Shown: positions 34,236 to 46,612 of the stretch, in pieces
Layout of the letters: every line of letters begins with the position of its first letter
Position numbering within the stretch: the first letter of the stretch is position 1
Origin: Ashinkailepas kermadecensis
Lineage: Eukaryota; Arthropoda; Thecostraca; Neolepadidae
DNA length: 64,000 bases
Direction: 5' to 3'
Assembly: GCA_034440615.1 (NCBI GenBank)
Contig: JAOTOM010003824.1
Coordinates: 125,440-189,439, forward strand
Notes under the pieces: generated by a model
The model's input: the letters and a program-made list of their open reading frames with translations, nothing else
Told to the model about the DNA's origin: nothing
Database searches by the model: none
Translations under genes and position numbers: made by a program

Positions 34236-34714
34236 TGTATTTCTCATTAGCTCCACAGACAACGATGGAGTAATTTTTGCACGGTAAATGAGCAATGTGA
34301 AAGCGATGGCAATCATCGAAAAAGAAGCATAGCCTGAGGTGGGATTTCTGTCAGGTTTGTGTTTGGTCCATGAAAACACGATATCAAAACCTTTGTCTAG
34401 CCCGCCTGGTGTACGCCTCTCATGATGCCGATATCCATCGATAACTTAGTCATTATTTTAGGATATCATATCGAAGTGAATTGAAAGGACTCTACCCCTT
34501 CCTTGCAAGCTGTTGCCGCCAGTTTTCAGTTTCCAGAAACGGAAGTGGCATGGGAATGCATTGGTGTAATTAATCGATCCTTACTGATCCGAATGTGGCT
34601 ACCGTTTGCCATTCGATTTCATTTTGTAGCACAAGCAGCCAGCCTCTCCGCCATGTCCAAGATGGCAATGTCCCAGATGGGACGTGGTCCCCTTCGTCCC
34701 AATCCGTGAGCTAG
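34236..34714. other. Unannotated spacer
   Basis: No recognised gene. A short frame at 34503-34709 runs towards the array and is probably chance. Confidence 0.5.
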
Positions 34715-35994
34715 CCCAGCCACCCCTGGCCACCCTTGGCCACCCTTGGCCACCCCTGGCCACCCCTGGCCACCCCTGCACCATCCAGGCAGCCTGACCA
34801 CCCCTGCACCATCCAGGCAGCCTGACCACCACCCCTGCACCATCCAGGCAGCCTGACCACCCCTGCACCATACAGGCACCTGACACCCCTGCACCATCCA
34901 GGCAGTCTGACCACCCTGCACCATCCAGGCAGCCTGACCACCCCTGCCATCCAGGCAGCCTGACCACCCCTGCACCATCCAGGCAGCCTGACCACCCCGC
35001 ACCATCAGGCAGCCTGACCACCCTGCACTATCCAGGCAGCCTGACCACCCCTGCACCATCCAGGCAGCCTGACCACCCCTGCACCATCCAGGCAGCCTGA
35101 CCACCACCCTGCCATCCAGGCAGCCTGACCACCCCTGACACCATACAGGCACCCTGACCACCCCTGCACCATCCAGGCAGTCTGACCACCCTGCACCATC
35201 CAGGCAGCCTGACCACCACCCTGCACCATCCAGGCAGCCTGACCACCCCTGACCATCCAGGCAGCCTGACCACCCTGCACCATCCAGGCAGCCTGACCAC
35301 CCCTGCACCATCCAGGCAGCCTGACCACCCTGCACCATCCAGGCAGTCTGACCACCCCTGCACCATCCAGGAGCCTGACCATCCCTGCACCATCCAGGCA
35401 GCCTGACCATCCCTGACCATCCAGGCAGCCTGACCACCCCTGCCATCCAGGCAGCCTGACCACCCTGACCATCCAGGAAGCCTGACCATCCCTGCACCAT
35501 CCAGGCAGCCTGACCATCCCTGCACCATCCAAGCAGCCTGACCACCCCTGCACCATCCAGGCAGCCTGACCACCCTGCACCATCCAGGAAGCCTGACCAT
35601 CCCTGCCCATCCAAGCAGCCTGACCACCCCTGCACCATCCAGGCAGCCTGACCACCCCTGCACCATCCAGGAAGCCTGACCATCCCTGCACCATCCAAGC
35701 AGCCTGACCACCCCTGCACCATCCAGGAAGCCTGACCATCCCTGCACCATCCAGGCAGCCTGACCATCCCTGCACCATCCAAGCAGCCTGACCACCCCTG
35801 CACCATCCAGGCAGCCTGACCACCCCTGCACTATCCAGGCAGCCTGACCACCCCTGCACCATCCAGGCAGCCTGACCACCCCTGCACCATCCAGGCAGTC
35901 TGACCACCCCTGCCATCCAGGCAGCCTGACCACCACCCTGCACCATCCAGGCAGCCTGACCACCCCTGTACCATCAGGCAGCCTGACCACCCCT

Positions 35995-36755
35995 GCACAG
36001 TATCTAGGTTGACCTCAATAGCCTTGCACATCAAGGCAAGACCACCACCCTGCACCATCCAGGCAGCCTGACCACCCCTGCACAGTATCTGGGTTGACCT
36101 CAATAGCCTTGCACATCAAGGCAAGACCACCACCCTGCACCATCCAGGCAGCCTGACCACCCCTGCACAGTATCTAGGTTGACCTCAAGCCTTGCCATCA
36201 AGGCAAGACCACCCCCTGACCATCCAGGCAGCCTGACCACCCCTGCCCATCCAGGCAGCCTGACCACCCCTGCACAGTATCTGGGTTGACCTCATAGCCT
36301 TGCACATCAAGGCAAGACCACCACCCCTGCACCATCCAGGCAGCCTGACCACCCTGCACACCATCCAGGCAGCCTGACCACCCATGCACCATCCAGGCAG
36401 CCTGACCACCCCTGCACCATCCAGGCAGCCTGACCACCCCTGCACCATCCAGGCAGCCTGACCACCCCTGCACCATCAGGCAGCCTGACCACCCCTGCAC
36501 AGTATCTAGGTTGACCTCAATAGCCTTGCACATCAAGGCAAGACCACCACCCTGCACCATCCAGGCAGCCTGACCACCCCTGCACAGTATCTAGGTTGAC
36601 CTCAATAGCCTTGCACATCAAGGCAAGACCACCACCCTGCACCATCCAGGCAGCCTGACCACCCCTGCACCATCCAGGCAGCCTGACCACCCCTGCAGTA
36701 TCTAGGTTGACCTCAATAGCCTTGCACATCAAGGCAAGACCACCACCCTGCACCA
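35995..36755. repeat. Hairpin-module cluster 1 within the 28-bp array
   Basis: Seven copies of a foreign module, 'cagtatctaggttgacctca' plus 'atagccttgcacatcaaggc', are interspersed with 28-bp units. GCCTTG-CACAT-CAAGGC inside it forms a 6-bp stem. Some copies are damaged (near 36180 and 36285). Confidence 0.88.
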
Positions 36756-39027
36756 TCCAGGCAGCCTGACCACCCCTGCACACCATCCAGGCAGCCTGAC
36801 CACCCATGCACCATCCAGGCAGCCTGACCACCCCTGCACCATCCAGGCAGCCGACCACCCTGCACCATCCAGGCAGCCTGACCACCCCTGCACCATCCAG
36901 GCAGCCTGACCACCCCTGCCCATCCAGGCAGCCTGACCACCCCTGCCCATCCAGGCAGCCTGACCACCCCTGCACCATCCAGGCAGCCTGACCACCCCGC
37001 ACCATCCAGGCAGCCTGACCCCCCTGCACTATCCAGGCAGCCTGACCACCCCTGCACCATCCAGGCAGCCTGACCACCCCTGCACCATCCAGGCAGCCTG
37101 ACCACCACCCCTGCACCATCCAGGCAGCCTGACCACCCCTGCACACCATACAGGCACCCTGACCACCCCTGCACCATCCAGGCAGTCTGACCACCCCTGC
37201 ACCATCCAGGCAGCCTGACCACCACCCTGCACCATCCAGGCAGCCTGACCACCCCTGCACCATCCAGGCAGCCTGACCACCCCCGCACCATCCAGGCAGC
37301 CTGACCACCCCTGCACTATCCAGGCAGCCTGACCACCCCTGCACCATCCAGGCAGCCTGACCACCCCTGCACCATCCAGGCAGCCTGACCACCACCCCTG
37401 CACCATCCAGGCAGCCTGACCACCCCTGCACACCATACAGGCACCCTGACCACCCCTGCACCATCCAGGCAGTCTGACCACCCCTGCACCATCCAGGCAG
37501 CCTGACCACCACCCCTGCACCATCCAGGCAGCCTGACCACCCCTGCACCATCCAGGCAGCCTGACCACCCCTGCACCATCCAGGCAGCCTGACCACCCCT
37601 GCACCATCCAGGCAGCCTGACCACCCCTGCACCATCCAGGCAGTCTGACCACCCCTGCACCATCCAGGCAGCCTGACCATCCCTGCACCATCCAGGCAGC
37701 CTGACCATCCCTGCACCATCCAGGCAGCCTGACCACCCCTGCACCATCCAGGCAGCCTGACCACCCCTGCACCATCCAGGAAGCCTGACCATCCCTGCAC
37801 CATCCAGGCAGCCTGACCATCCCTGCACCATCCAAGCAGCCTGACCACCCCTGCACCATCCAGGCAGCCTGACCACCCCTGCACCATCCAGGCAGCCTGA
37901 CCATCCCTGCACCATCCAAGCAGCCTGACCACCCCTGCACCATCCAGGCAGCCTGACCACCCCTGCACCATCCAGGAAGCCTGACCATCCCTGCACCATC
38001 CAGGCAGCCTGACCATCCCTGCACCATCCAAGCAGCCTGACCACCCCTGCACCATCCAGGCAGCCTGACCACCCCTGCACCATCCAGGAAGCCTGACCAT
38101 CCCTGCACCATCCAGGCAGCCTGACCACCCCCGCACCATCCAGGCAGTCTGACCACCCCTGCACCATCCAGGCAGCCTGACCACCACCCCTGCACCATCC
38201 AGGCAGCCTGACCACCCCTGCCATCCAGGCAGCCTGACCATCCCTGACCATCCAGCAGCCTGACCACCCTGACCATCCAAGCAGCCTGACCACCCCTGCC
38301 ATCCAGGCAGCCTGACCATCCCTGCACCATCCAAGCAGCCTGACCACCCCTGCACCATCCAGGCAGCCTGACCACCCCTGCACCACCAGGAAGCCTGACC
38401 ATCCCTGCACCATCCAAGCAGCCTGACCACCCCTGCACCATCCAGGAAGCCTGACCACCACCCCTGCACCATCCAGGCAGCCTGACCACCCCTGCACCAT
38501 CCAGGCAGCCTGACCACCCCTGCACCATCCAGGCAGCCTGACCACCCCTGCACCATCCAGGCAGCCTGACCACCCCTGCACCATCCAGGCAGCCTGACCA
38601 CCCCTGCACCATCCAGGCAGCCTGACCATCCCTGCACCATCCAGGCAGCCTGACCATCCCTGCACCATCCAGGCAGCCTGACCACCCCTGCACCATCCAG
38701 GCAGCCTGACCACCCCTGCACCATCCAGGAAGCCTGACCATCCCTGCACCATCCAGGCAGCCTGACCATCCCTGCACCATCCAAGCAGCCTGACCACCCC
38801 TGCACCATCCAGGCAGCCTGACCACCCCCGCACCATCCAGGCAGCCTGACCACCCCTGCACTATCCAGGCAGCCTGACCACCCCTGCACCATCCAGGCAG
38901 CCTGACCACCCCTGCACCATCCAGGCAGTCTGACCACCCCTGCACCATCCAGGCAGCCTGACCACCACCCCTGCACCATCCAGGCAGCCTGACCACCCCT
39001 GCACCATCCAGGCAGCCTGACCACCCC

Positions 39028-39655
39028 TGCACAGTATCTAGGTTGACCTCAATAGCCTTGCACATCAAGGCAAGACCACCACCCCTGCACCATCCAGGCA
39101 GCCTGACCACCCCTGCACAGTATCTAGGTTGACCTCAATAGCCTTGCACATCAAGGCAAGACCACCACCCCTGCACCATCCAGGCAGCCTGACCACCCCT
39201 ACACAGTATCTAGGTTGACCTCAATAGCCTTGCACATCAAGGCAAGACCACCACCCCTGCACCATCCAGGCAGCATGACCACCCCTGCACCATCCAGGCA
39301 GCCTGACCACCCCTGCACAGTATCTAGGTTGACCTCAATAGCCTTGCACATCAAGGCAAGACCACCACCCCTGCACCATCCAGGCAGCCTGACCACCCCT
39401 GCACCATCCAGGCAGCCTGACCACCCCTACACAGTATCTAGGTTGACCTCAATAGCCTTGCACATCAAGGCAAGACCACCACCCCTGCACAGTATCCAGG
39501 CAGCCTGACCACCCCTGCACAGTATCTAGGTTGACCTCAATAGCCTTGCACATCAAGGCAAGACCACCACCCCTGCACAGTATCCAGGCAGCCTGACCAC
39601 CCCTGCACAGTACCTAGGTTGACCTCAGTAGCCTTGCATATCTAGGCAAGACCAC
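39028..39655. repeat. Hairpin-module cluster 2 at the end of the 28-bp array
   Basis: Seven further copies of the module seen in cluster 1, alternating with one or two 28-bp units (about 87-113 bp spacing). Copies decay towards the 3' edge ('tacctaggttgacctcagta', 'gcatatctaggc'). Confidence 0.88.
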
Positions 39656-39665
39656 CACCCCTGTC

Positions 39666-40139
39666 TGCCCTGTCCCTGCACCACCCCTGGCCACCACCAC
39701 CACCACCCATATATAGGTCGGCCACATCAGGCCGGCACATCCAGATCGGGCCACCGCCTCTGCGTGGCCGGGTTACCACCGTCACGTGACATCCAGGCCG
39801 GCCTCGCCACGTCTGAGCAGCTCACACCAGGTCACCACCACCGCTGACAGGCATCCAGCGAGTTCTGTGGGACATTCTGACCGGTCCAACCACTCGCCTC
39901 CCCTTTCCACGCGACCTCCACGGAGCGGGACCGCAGAAGTTTGAATATTCACCTGTCGACAGTCACGCTCGATGCCCAGGGAATTACACCCGAAGTGAGA
40001 GTTTCCACCCGGCCGGTGACAGATATCCAGTGGCGCATTCAGGGCGGTCACCACACGTATCGGGGACGGGCACGCACTGGTTCCACCGACCAAGTGTTCG
40101 ACTCCAGGTCGGCACCGTGCTCAGGCGTGGTGCAGGTCT
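39666..40139. other. Unannotated spacer
   Basis: Starts with (CCA)n and GGCCGG-rich text, then mixed sequence. No gene supported. Confidence 0.5.
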
Positions 40140-40330
40140 GACAGCTCTGTAAATGCTGCGACTGTGTTTGCGTGACTACGGACGCTTGTTGATGTTTGAC
40201 GGCCGCTCATTCTGCACTGTGGTTGTGTGACTACAGACACTTGTTGAGATCTGACAGCTGTACATGCTGTGTGACTGTGGTTGTGTGACTACGAACACTT
40301 GTTGAAATCTGATAGCTACACATGCCGTGA
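40140..40330. repeat. Tandem repeat, about 64 bp, 3 copies
   Basis: 'gtgtgactac.gacacttgttga' followed by 't.tga(c/t)(a/g)gct..acatgc' recurs three times with moderate divergence. Confidence 0.8.
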
Positions 40331-41007
40331 CGGGGGGGGGGCGTTCATATCTTCCAAAGTTTATAACTTCCGACGTTCATAATTTCAAAATTTGAAGTTG
40401 ACTTCCAAAGATTGGAAGTTACCTTCCAAAAGGATAGCAGGCGTTCATATTTTCCACCATTCATAATTTCCAATCTGGAAGTTGGCTTGCAAATCGGAAG
40501 TTAACCTCCAAAACTTGGAAGTTAAAATCAGACTAGGTTCCTATTCGGGCTATTTTAGAAGTCCACTTCCAATTGAAGTTGTTAAGTTAAGTAAGTTAAG
40601 TTAAGTTAGGCACCAATGGCAAAACTATAGAACCAATAGCATGTGATACATGCGACACTATAAGACATATGAAACCGAGTGGACGTTGGGAAAAATCTGC
40701 ATCATATTAACAAGATATATACTGAAACGATAACTTTCACTGACTTTCCCTAGTTGCCAATGTAAAAAAGAACTGAAGTACGTGACACGATTGAAATTTG
40801 GCCGGTTAAGTGCTAATGTCACTGCCATAAAAAACATTACCACGGGATGGGAAATATTTAGATGTACATGAAACTAAGTGAACATCGAGGGACATCATTA
40901 TCCACTAAGCAAGATAAAGGTTCAGGCACAAATTTTCGCTCAATTCCCAATGGAGCCCAAGATAACGGCAATTGGCCTTCATGAGCGAGTCGTGTCAGAA
41001 CAGTATT
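40331..41007. other. AT-rich sequence with clustered inverted words
   Basis: Between 40350 and 40575 the words ACTTCCAA and TTGGAAGT alternate repeatedly, giving many short hairpins. At 40578-40610 there is a (GTTAA)n stretch. The rest is featureless. Confidence 0.55.
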
Positions 41008-41021
41008 CAATAGACCGTTGA

Positions 41022-41120
41022 TTGGTTGGTTATTGGTTTTACGACACGTCGACCGTTGAGTCATATAGCGTCGCCAATCTCTCACGCCGATTGGTCGCGG
41101 GCGAAGAGTAGCGACAGGTG
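41022..41120 (-). mobile_element. 5'-truncated SINE (family A) with 14-bp target duplication
   Basis: The 99-bp insert matches the body of the SINE at 53503-53675 ('cgaccgttgagtcatatagc', 'gtcgccaatctctcacgccg') but lacks the tRNA-like head. It is flanked by CAATAGACCGTTGA at 41008-41021 and 41121-41134. Its minus-strand 3' end is a CCAA-type tail. Head loss plus an exact target duplication is the signature of incomplete reverse transcription. Confidence 0.85.
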
Positions 41121-41374
41121 CAATAGACCGTTGAGAAAGTGTATACAAATTATATTCATATCTCAAATAGTCATTAGCGGGGCGACTCGGGTGAGCAGGG
41201 ACGGTGCGGGCACATTGCACCTCAGGCCGCAGACAGGGATTCGAGTTTGGGCTTTGGTTCACCAACCTCCTTCCCCCGCCTTCCGTGCAGAAGTACAGAA
41301 GATGGATGGATGTAGGGAAGATCCCGCGTGCGGGAGATGGAGGGCCCTCGGGTGTCCTCTCCAACCACCGAGGT

Positions 41375-41885
41375 CCCTCTTGGTCTCCTCAGAGGGGCCA
41401 TATACGACCGTCAGACAGAGGTGAACTCCATAGTCATTTCTGTCCTTAAGTCATCCTCACCAGCACCTAGAACCCTCTTTACAACATCGGATGCCCTGAC
41501 CAGCCCTCAGGGAGCCCTGTGAAACCTTCAAGGGAATCCCCACCTTCAGGCAGACTTCTCTGACACTCAGTGGCTCTCTTCACCCCTCATGATCCTCTCT
41601 GGCTTTTAGAGGTCCTTCCCAGTCCTCGACACCATTTCTGGTTCTCAAGGGCATCTGAGCCCTGAACCGGGCCTTCAGTATTCCTCACAGCCATCGCCAG
41701 TTCCTGAGGAATCCCTTAGTTCTCAGGGGCTCCGTCCCCCAGGTGCCCATCCCAAACTTCAAATGCATCCCAGCCCAGTCCTTTCTGGCTCCCAGGGGCC
41801 TATTCATCCGGCAGGGACCTTCTGCAGCATGCACGAGCCAATTCCAGTCCTCAACAATCCTGCGCAGCTTCCAGGGGCACCCAGC
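41375..41885 (-). repeat. Inverted dispersed copy of the 10-kb degenerate satellite
   Basis: Reverse-complemented, the order of units ('cccctggaagctgcgcagga', 'aggcccctgggagccagaaa', 'ggaactggcgatgg', 'gaggaatactgaagg', 'gaggactgggaaggacctct', 'gtcagagaagtctgcctg') matches 10080-10334 plus 10735-10835 at clearly high but not exact identity. It lacks the insertion found at 10335-10728. Confidence 0.8.
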
Positions 41886-42171
41886 GCCGAGATTGTTTTG
41901 TTCTGTTCTGTGCTGTTCTATTCTGTTCTGTGCTGCTATACTAACCAGCTTTCCAACTGGTGATTCAGACGACTGGTTAATCACTAGGCATGCACGAAGG
42001 TGCCCTAGGCATGCCCCCATCCAGCAAAAGCTTGCATCGATCCTTTTGTGTGCATGCCATAGTTCAATGATTATGGCATACAACAGTCCCATGTAACAAG
42101 AGCGGGCGTCTCCATGCTAGATGACAACCCACAGAATGAAACACGTGACCACCGGACTTCACCGAAGCCAG

Positions 42172-42500
42172 CCTGAATATGTTACGTCGGAATTACAAGC
42201 CCGAATATGTCACGTCGGCATTACAAGCCCGAATATGTCACGTCGGCATTACAGGCCCGAACATGTCACGTCGGCATTACAAGCCGAACATGTCGCGTCG
42301 GCATTACAAGCCGAACATGTCGCGTCGGCATTACAAGCCCGAATATGTCACGTCGGCATTACAAGCCGAACATGTCACGTCGGCATTACAAGCCGAACAT
42401 GTCACGTCGGCATTACAAGCCCGAATATGTCACGTGGCATTACAAGTCTGAAGACGTCACATCGGCATTACAAGCCTGAAGATGTCACGTCGGCATTACG
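42172..42500. repeat. Minisatellite, 27/28-bp unit, about 12 copies
   Basis: Units are GAATATGTCACGTCGGCATT plus ACAAGCCC, with a shorter GAACATG form lacking one base. All three plus frames stay open for 90-137 codons through unit-length mixing. Confidence 0.93.
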
Positions 42501-45500
42501 CGCTTTTGATTACGATGGGCTGTCGTGGCCGTAACTAATTTCCGCAGGATGTAGGGGAGACACTGCCGGGAGCGGGGAGTGGGAGGTAGCGCTCTCACCG
42601 GTACTCATTCCCCACCGAAATGCAGCGGCCACCGGGGGGCGTACGGCGGCGTGAAAATGCGAACAGAATTCCGGCTAATTTCCTCGGCTTGTCAGGCTCG
42701 ACAAATGGTCAGCTACCTGAGAGAAATGACGTGGACCGTGGGTTTTATCGTCTCCGCCGGCGAGATAAATGACGACGCCGATTGAGAGAGCAAAACAAAA
42801 CGCGGCGCGCCGTCGGCCGGCCGCGCTGGCGTCGCGTGAACAAGCGGCCGGCCGACGGTCGAGGTCACAGGCGTCGGAGCGGCTGTCGGCGCCACATTTG
42901 TTACCCGGCTATGCCGGGACGCTGGCCGGTTTTCACTTCTGCCAGGAGCACGGACGTCGTCCGAGCGTCGACAGTCGGCGATTGGAACGGTCGGTGCATG
43001 AATGGCGGTCAGCCTTGGACGTGACTGAGCCACGCGCCCCACTGTGCATGTAGCCGCCTTGACTGGGCGCCCAGTGAGAAAGAGCCACGCGCCCCACTGT
43101 ACATACAGCCGCCGTGACTGGGCGCCCAGTGAGAAAGAAAGGCAATCCGGTCTGATTCGAAACCTCCGTTCTTGTAGCCTCCGTTCTTGAGATTTTTGCT
43201 CCTGAAAATGGGCGACCAACGCCGAGGGAAGAGCACAATGATGCGCTCGGCCGCGGGATTATCAGCGATATTATCAGCAATAGTCCTAGCAGTGTTGCCG
43301 GACCATGTTGGGAATGTGAAGAGGAGGTGCCAGCTTCTGTGACCTCGGATCCAGCTGTCAGCGTTAGTTCTCCACCAGGAGACCGACAAAATGCACTCGA
43401 ATAGATGACGGGCATCGGTGTCGATTGTTCGAAGATGTTCCCATGCTTTATTTCTGGTTACGAGCACTTGAATCTAGACTCATCCTTCCAAGATTGGTCT
43501 CACCGATGTGTTAACATGAGCCTGGATGGAAAAGATGTCAGGAAGGCAGTGGGGATTCAGAGAAGAGTTGCGCAACAATCTGCACCCACGTACTGTACGT
43601 AGGATGATACACATTTCTGGAGGATATCATGTCAGTCGTGGGCTGCTGATGTTTTGCGTCCATTCATTTCCATTCCTTCTCGTGTTGGTTTAGTACAATG
43701 TTTAAAAGTGGCTGTGTTCACGGATCGCTACGGTTGTTTTTCAATCGTCTTTTCATAAGGCCGCCTTTTCGTCACCGATATCGTGCCACGTAACTTTCGC
43801 GTTCCGAAAACAGTTTCTTGCGGCCATACTCGTTGCGGTCAATTTGGTGCAATGCATGAAAACGAAAAGTTTGTGCCGTATTAATGCACATTCAATAACA
43901 ATTGGAAAATAATACGGCTCCATTTTGTTGCCGCCATACTTGCTTACCTGACATGCATGATATTCGGGCTCGTGCATGGCTCCCATGAGCACTGGTACGA
44001 TGAATGTTGTTCCCATGAGAGCTGATTCATGCCATCAAAAACTCAGCATTGGAGCATGATTATACACACGGTCTTGTAGACACGCAGCTGGGACCGGGAG
44101 AAGTACGAATGTGGAGGGGTGCCATGGCCGGCATGTCGATCAACACTGGACGTCGGCTCTGTCCCCTCCTGCCCGCACCCTCCGTGGGCGGGCAGCGTCA
44201 TAGCGTGACCGGGTCTGACATGTCACCGCACGTGCGCGGCCTCTCCGGTGACGGCGCCGCGGCCAGCTGAGCAGACAGGCGTAACCGGAACCAGGAAACA
44301 GCTTGTTGGCGAGCCGTAATAGTGCCGTAAACGCGACCAAAACAGGAGATGGACGACGACGCCATCTGCGTGTGGGCGGCACGCTTCGTGTGGGATGACG
44401 GCTGTTAACCACCGGGGGGTCAGACCCGGAAACACTCCGATGGTCCAGCCGCCGTGCGCAGGGCGGGCCTGCCGCGACGCCGGAACATCCAGCCTACCCC
44501 GAAATTACCCAGCCGAGAGGCCGAACGAAAAGTATATCGTTCAACAGGACGGCGAATAGAAGGTCCAGGGCCGGAACACTGGAGCCTTCACGTACGTCAT
44601 CAATCATTGAACGTGACTGGCAGATTTCGAGAAGGCTGACCACAGCAGCCGCAGCGCCCGTGTCCCGATCGTGACGTGACGTACCTGAGCCGCGCCGGGC
44701 GGCGATTGCAGTGCCACCTGTCGGCCCAACCGGCAGTCAGGCGCAGTGTAGCCGCGGCAGCTCTGACGCGTCATACGTCACCGCCGCCGGCGCCGGCGCA
44801 ACAGCCCGCAATTTTTCACATTAGTGCCAGCTTGATGGTCCGGGTGGGTCGTAATGGTAGCAGTGCACAGCGCGACGAGATCCGGCGACGCTCCGACAGG
44901 AGCTGGAGCGCACCACGACCGCCATCCGTCAGGGCGGTCCGGCGAACTCGCGCTGGTGTGGCAGCAGCACTGGTGCACGCTGGTGCGCACTGGTCAACGA
45001 CACCAATTACGCGAAGCGGTAACGAGAACGAGCCTCGCTGGGCTTCGCATGATTTCGCAACTGCGGATGGCGGCTGACTGGGTGATGCTTTAAGCTGCCC
45101 GTCTGCCGTACGCAGACCACACAGTTGCTAAACGCGGTGCGCAGTCAACAAATCCCGCCAAATAATTGTGAAACAACGATGCTCATGCAGTAGCCGGAGT
45201 CATTGTGAGTCGCGGATGCCCCACGGATTTGGGGAATATTTGCACTGAAGGCGCAAGGGAACCACTTCGTATTGCGCTTCATGTAGTTCGATAAAGCTGT
45301 CAGTAATAGAACGCCAACAATAATGAGACCATCTCAAAGGGAGAATTTTGTCCAGTGCATGTGAGATATAGTAGTCGACATACCACCCTAGCAGACATAG
45401 TGTTAATTATATGTCATCGTTTTTTGCACACATTAAAGGGACCAGTTTTCCATATTCGCCTCCCATGTTTTATTTTCCCATGACTTGGCATGTGACTCCG

Positions 45501-46059
45501 CGGAACTGCACCTCCTCCCCCCATCAGAGATCTGAGAATTCCACAACCAAGACATGCATTGCCCCCAATGAAGTTCACAAATCGTCGCCACGTCTAAGGT
45601 ACATTCAAGCTAATTTTGCAGCGATGAAGCTCAGAGTCAGCGTTGTCCGCCTAGTCTGAGAACATGCGCTGCAAACGGCATCAATTTAGAACATATTATT
45701 TCCGCACTTAGGATAGCACAATGGTATATACACCGCTGGGGTGGGGGTGGGGGTGGGGGAGTGTTCGGGGGGTGAAAGTCGTTACTGGGATGGGGATGGG
45801 GGGTGTTCGGGAATGAAAGTCGCTATTCGTCCATGCCAAGGGACTGTAGCCGAATTGCGTCAAGCAATATCATTTATAATTTGCTATTGCTGACTCACAT
45901 TAGGGGTATCCCAAGCTTATGTCAGGGACATCGTGTAGCAAGGAAGTGGCAGTACCGTATTGTTATGTAATTTTTTGGAAGATTGTCAGAGCCGGCCTTC
46001 GTCGAGTGTTCGCACTCGAAGTCGCATTATGTGATGACGTGACGGCGTTGTCAGGTCGA
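42501..46059. other. Long unannotated interval
   Basis: Contains a two-copy 55-bp tandem duplication at about 43021-43135 ('gagccacgcgccccactgt' with 'gactgggcgcccagtgagaa'). GC-rich stretches lie near 42780-42980 and 44450-45000, and a GGGGTG-rich stretch at 45735-45810. Frames of 130-168 codons on both strands are not recognised. No exon structure can be supported. Confidence 0.45.
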
Positions 46060-46612
46060 TATCGAAGATAACGAATGTTAGGAGGAAACGATCGAAGGTA
46101 ACGGTCGGAGGAAACGATCGAAGGTAGCGGTGAATGGTAAAGGTCGGAGGAAATGATCGAAGGTAACAGTGAATGATAACTGTCGGAGGAAACGATCGAA
46201 GGTAACGACGAATGCTAATGACCGGAGGCAACGATCGAATGTAACGATGAATGGTAACGGTCGAGGGAAACGATCGAAGGCAACGGTGAATGGTAACGGA
46301 CGGAGGAAACGATCGAAGGCAACAGTGAATGATAACTGTCGGAGGAAACGATCGAAGGTAACGACGAATGCTAATGACCGGAGGCAACGATAAGGTAACG
46401 AGGAATGGTAACGGTCGGAGGAAACGATCGAAGGTAACAGTGAATTGTAATGGTCGGATGAACGATCGAAGGCGACGATGAATGGTAACGGTTGAGGCAA
46501 CAATCGAAGGTAACGATGAATGTCGTAGGCGAAGATCGAAGGTAACGATGCATGTTGACGTTTGGAAGAAACGATTGAGGGTAACGATGAATGGTAACGG
46601 CCGGACACAATG
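46060..46612. repeat. Minisatellite, 39-bp unit, about 14 copies
   Basis: Units contain GTCGGAGGAAACGATCGAAG plus GTAACGATGAATGGTAACG. A two-unit string with 'gataactgtc' and 'gctaatgaccggaggcaac' occurs at 46165 and again at 46321, exactly four units apart. The 13-codon unit keeps frames open on both strands (up to 218 codons on the minus). Confidence 0.92.

Larger units (their letters stand above)
34715..39665. repeat. Large minisatellite, 28-bp unit, roughly 170 copies
   Basis: The main unit is ACCACCCCTGCACCATCCAG plus GCAGCCTG. Variants include CATCCCTG, CCAAGCAGCCTG, CCAGGAAGCCTG and ACACCATACAGGCACCCTG. It begins with a (CCACCCCTGG)n lead-in at 34720-34790 and ends in CCACCA-rich text. 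Variant strings recur as blocks: the ACCATACAGGCAC string occurs near 37144 and 37431, about 287 bp apart. All minus-strand frames stay open (up to 835 codons, Gly/Trp/Leu/Val-rich) because the 28-bp unit contains no stop in any frame. I consider it non-coding. Confidence 0.95.

Noticed and set aside
34619..39110. Minus-strand frames of 395-835 codons rich in Gly, Trp, Leu and Val
   Set aside because: They follow the 28-bp array, the frame rotates each unit, and all three minus frames are equally open.
42713..43472. Overlapping minus-strand frames of 150-168 codons as a gene
   Set aside because: Three overlapping frames share a 55-bp tandem duplication and no frame shows a recognisable domain.
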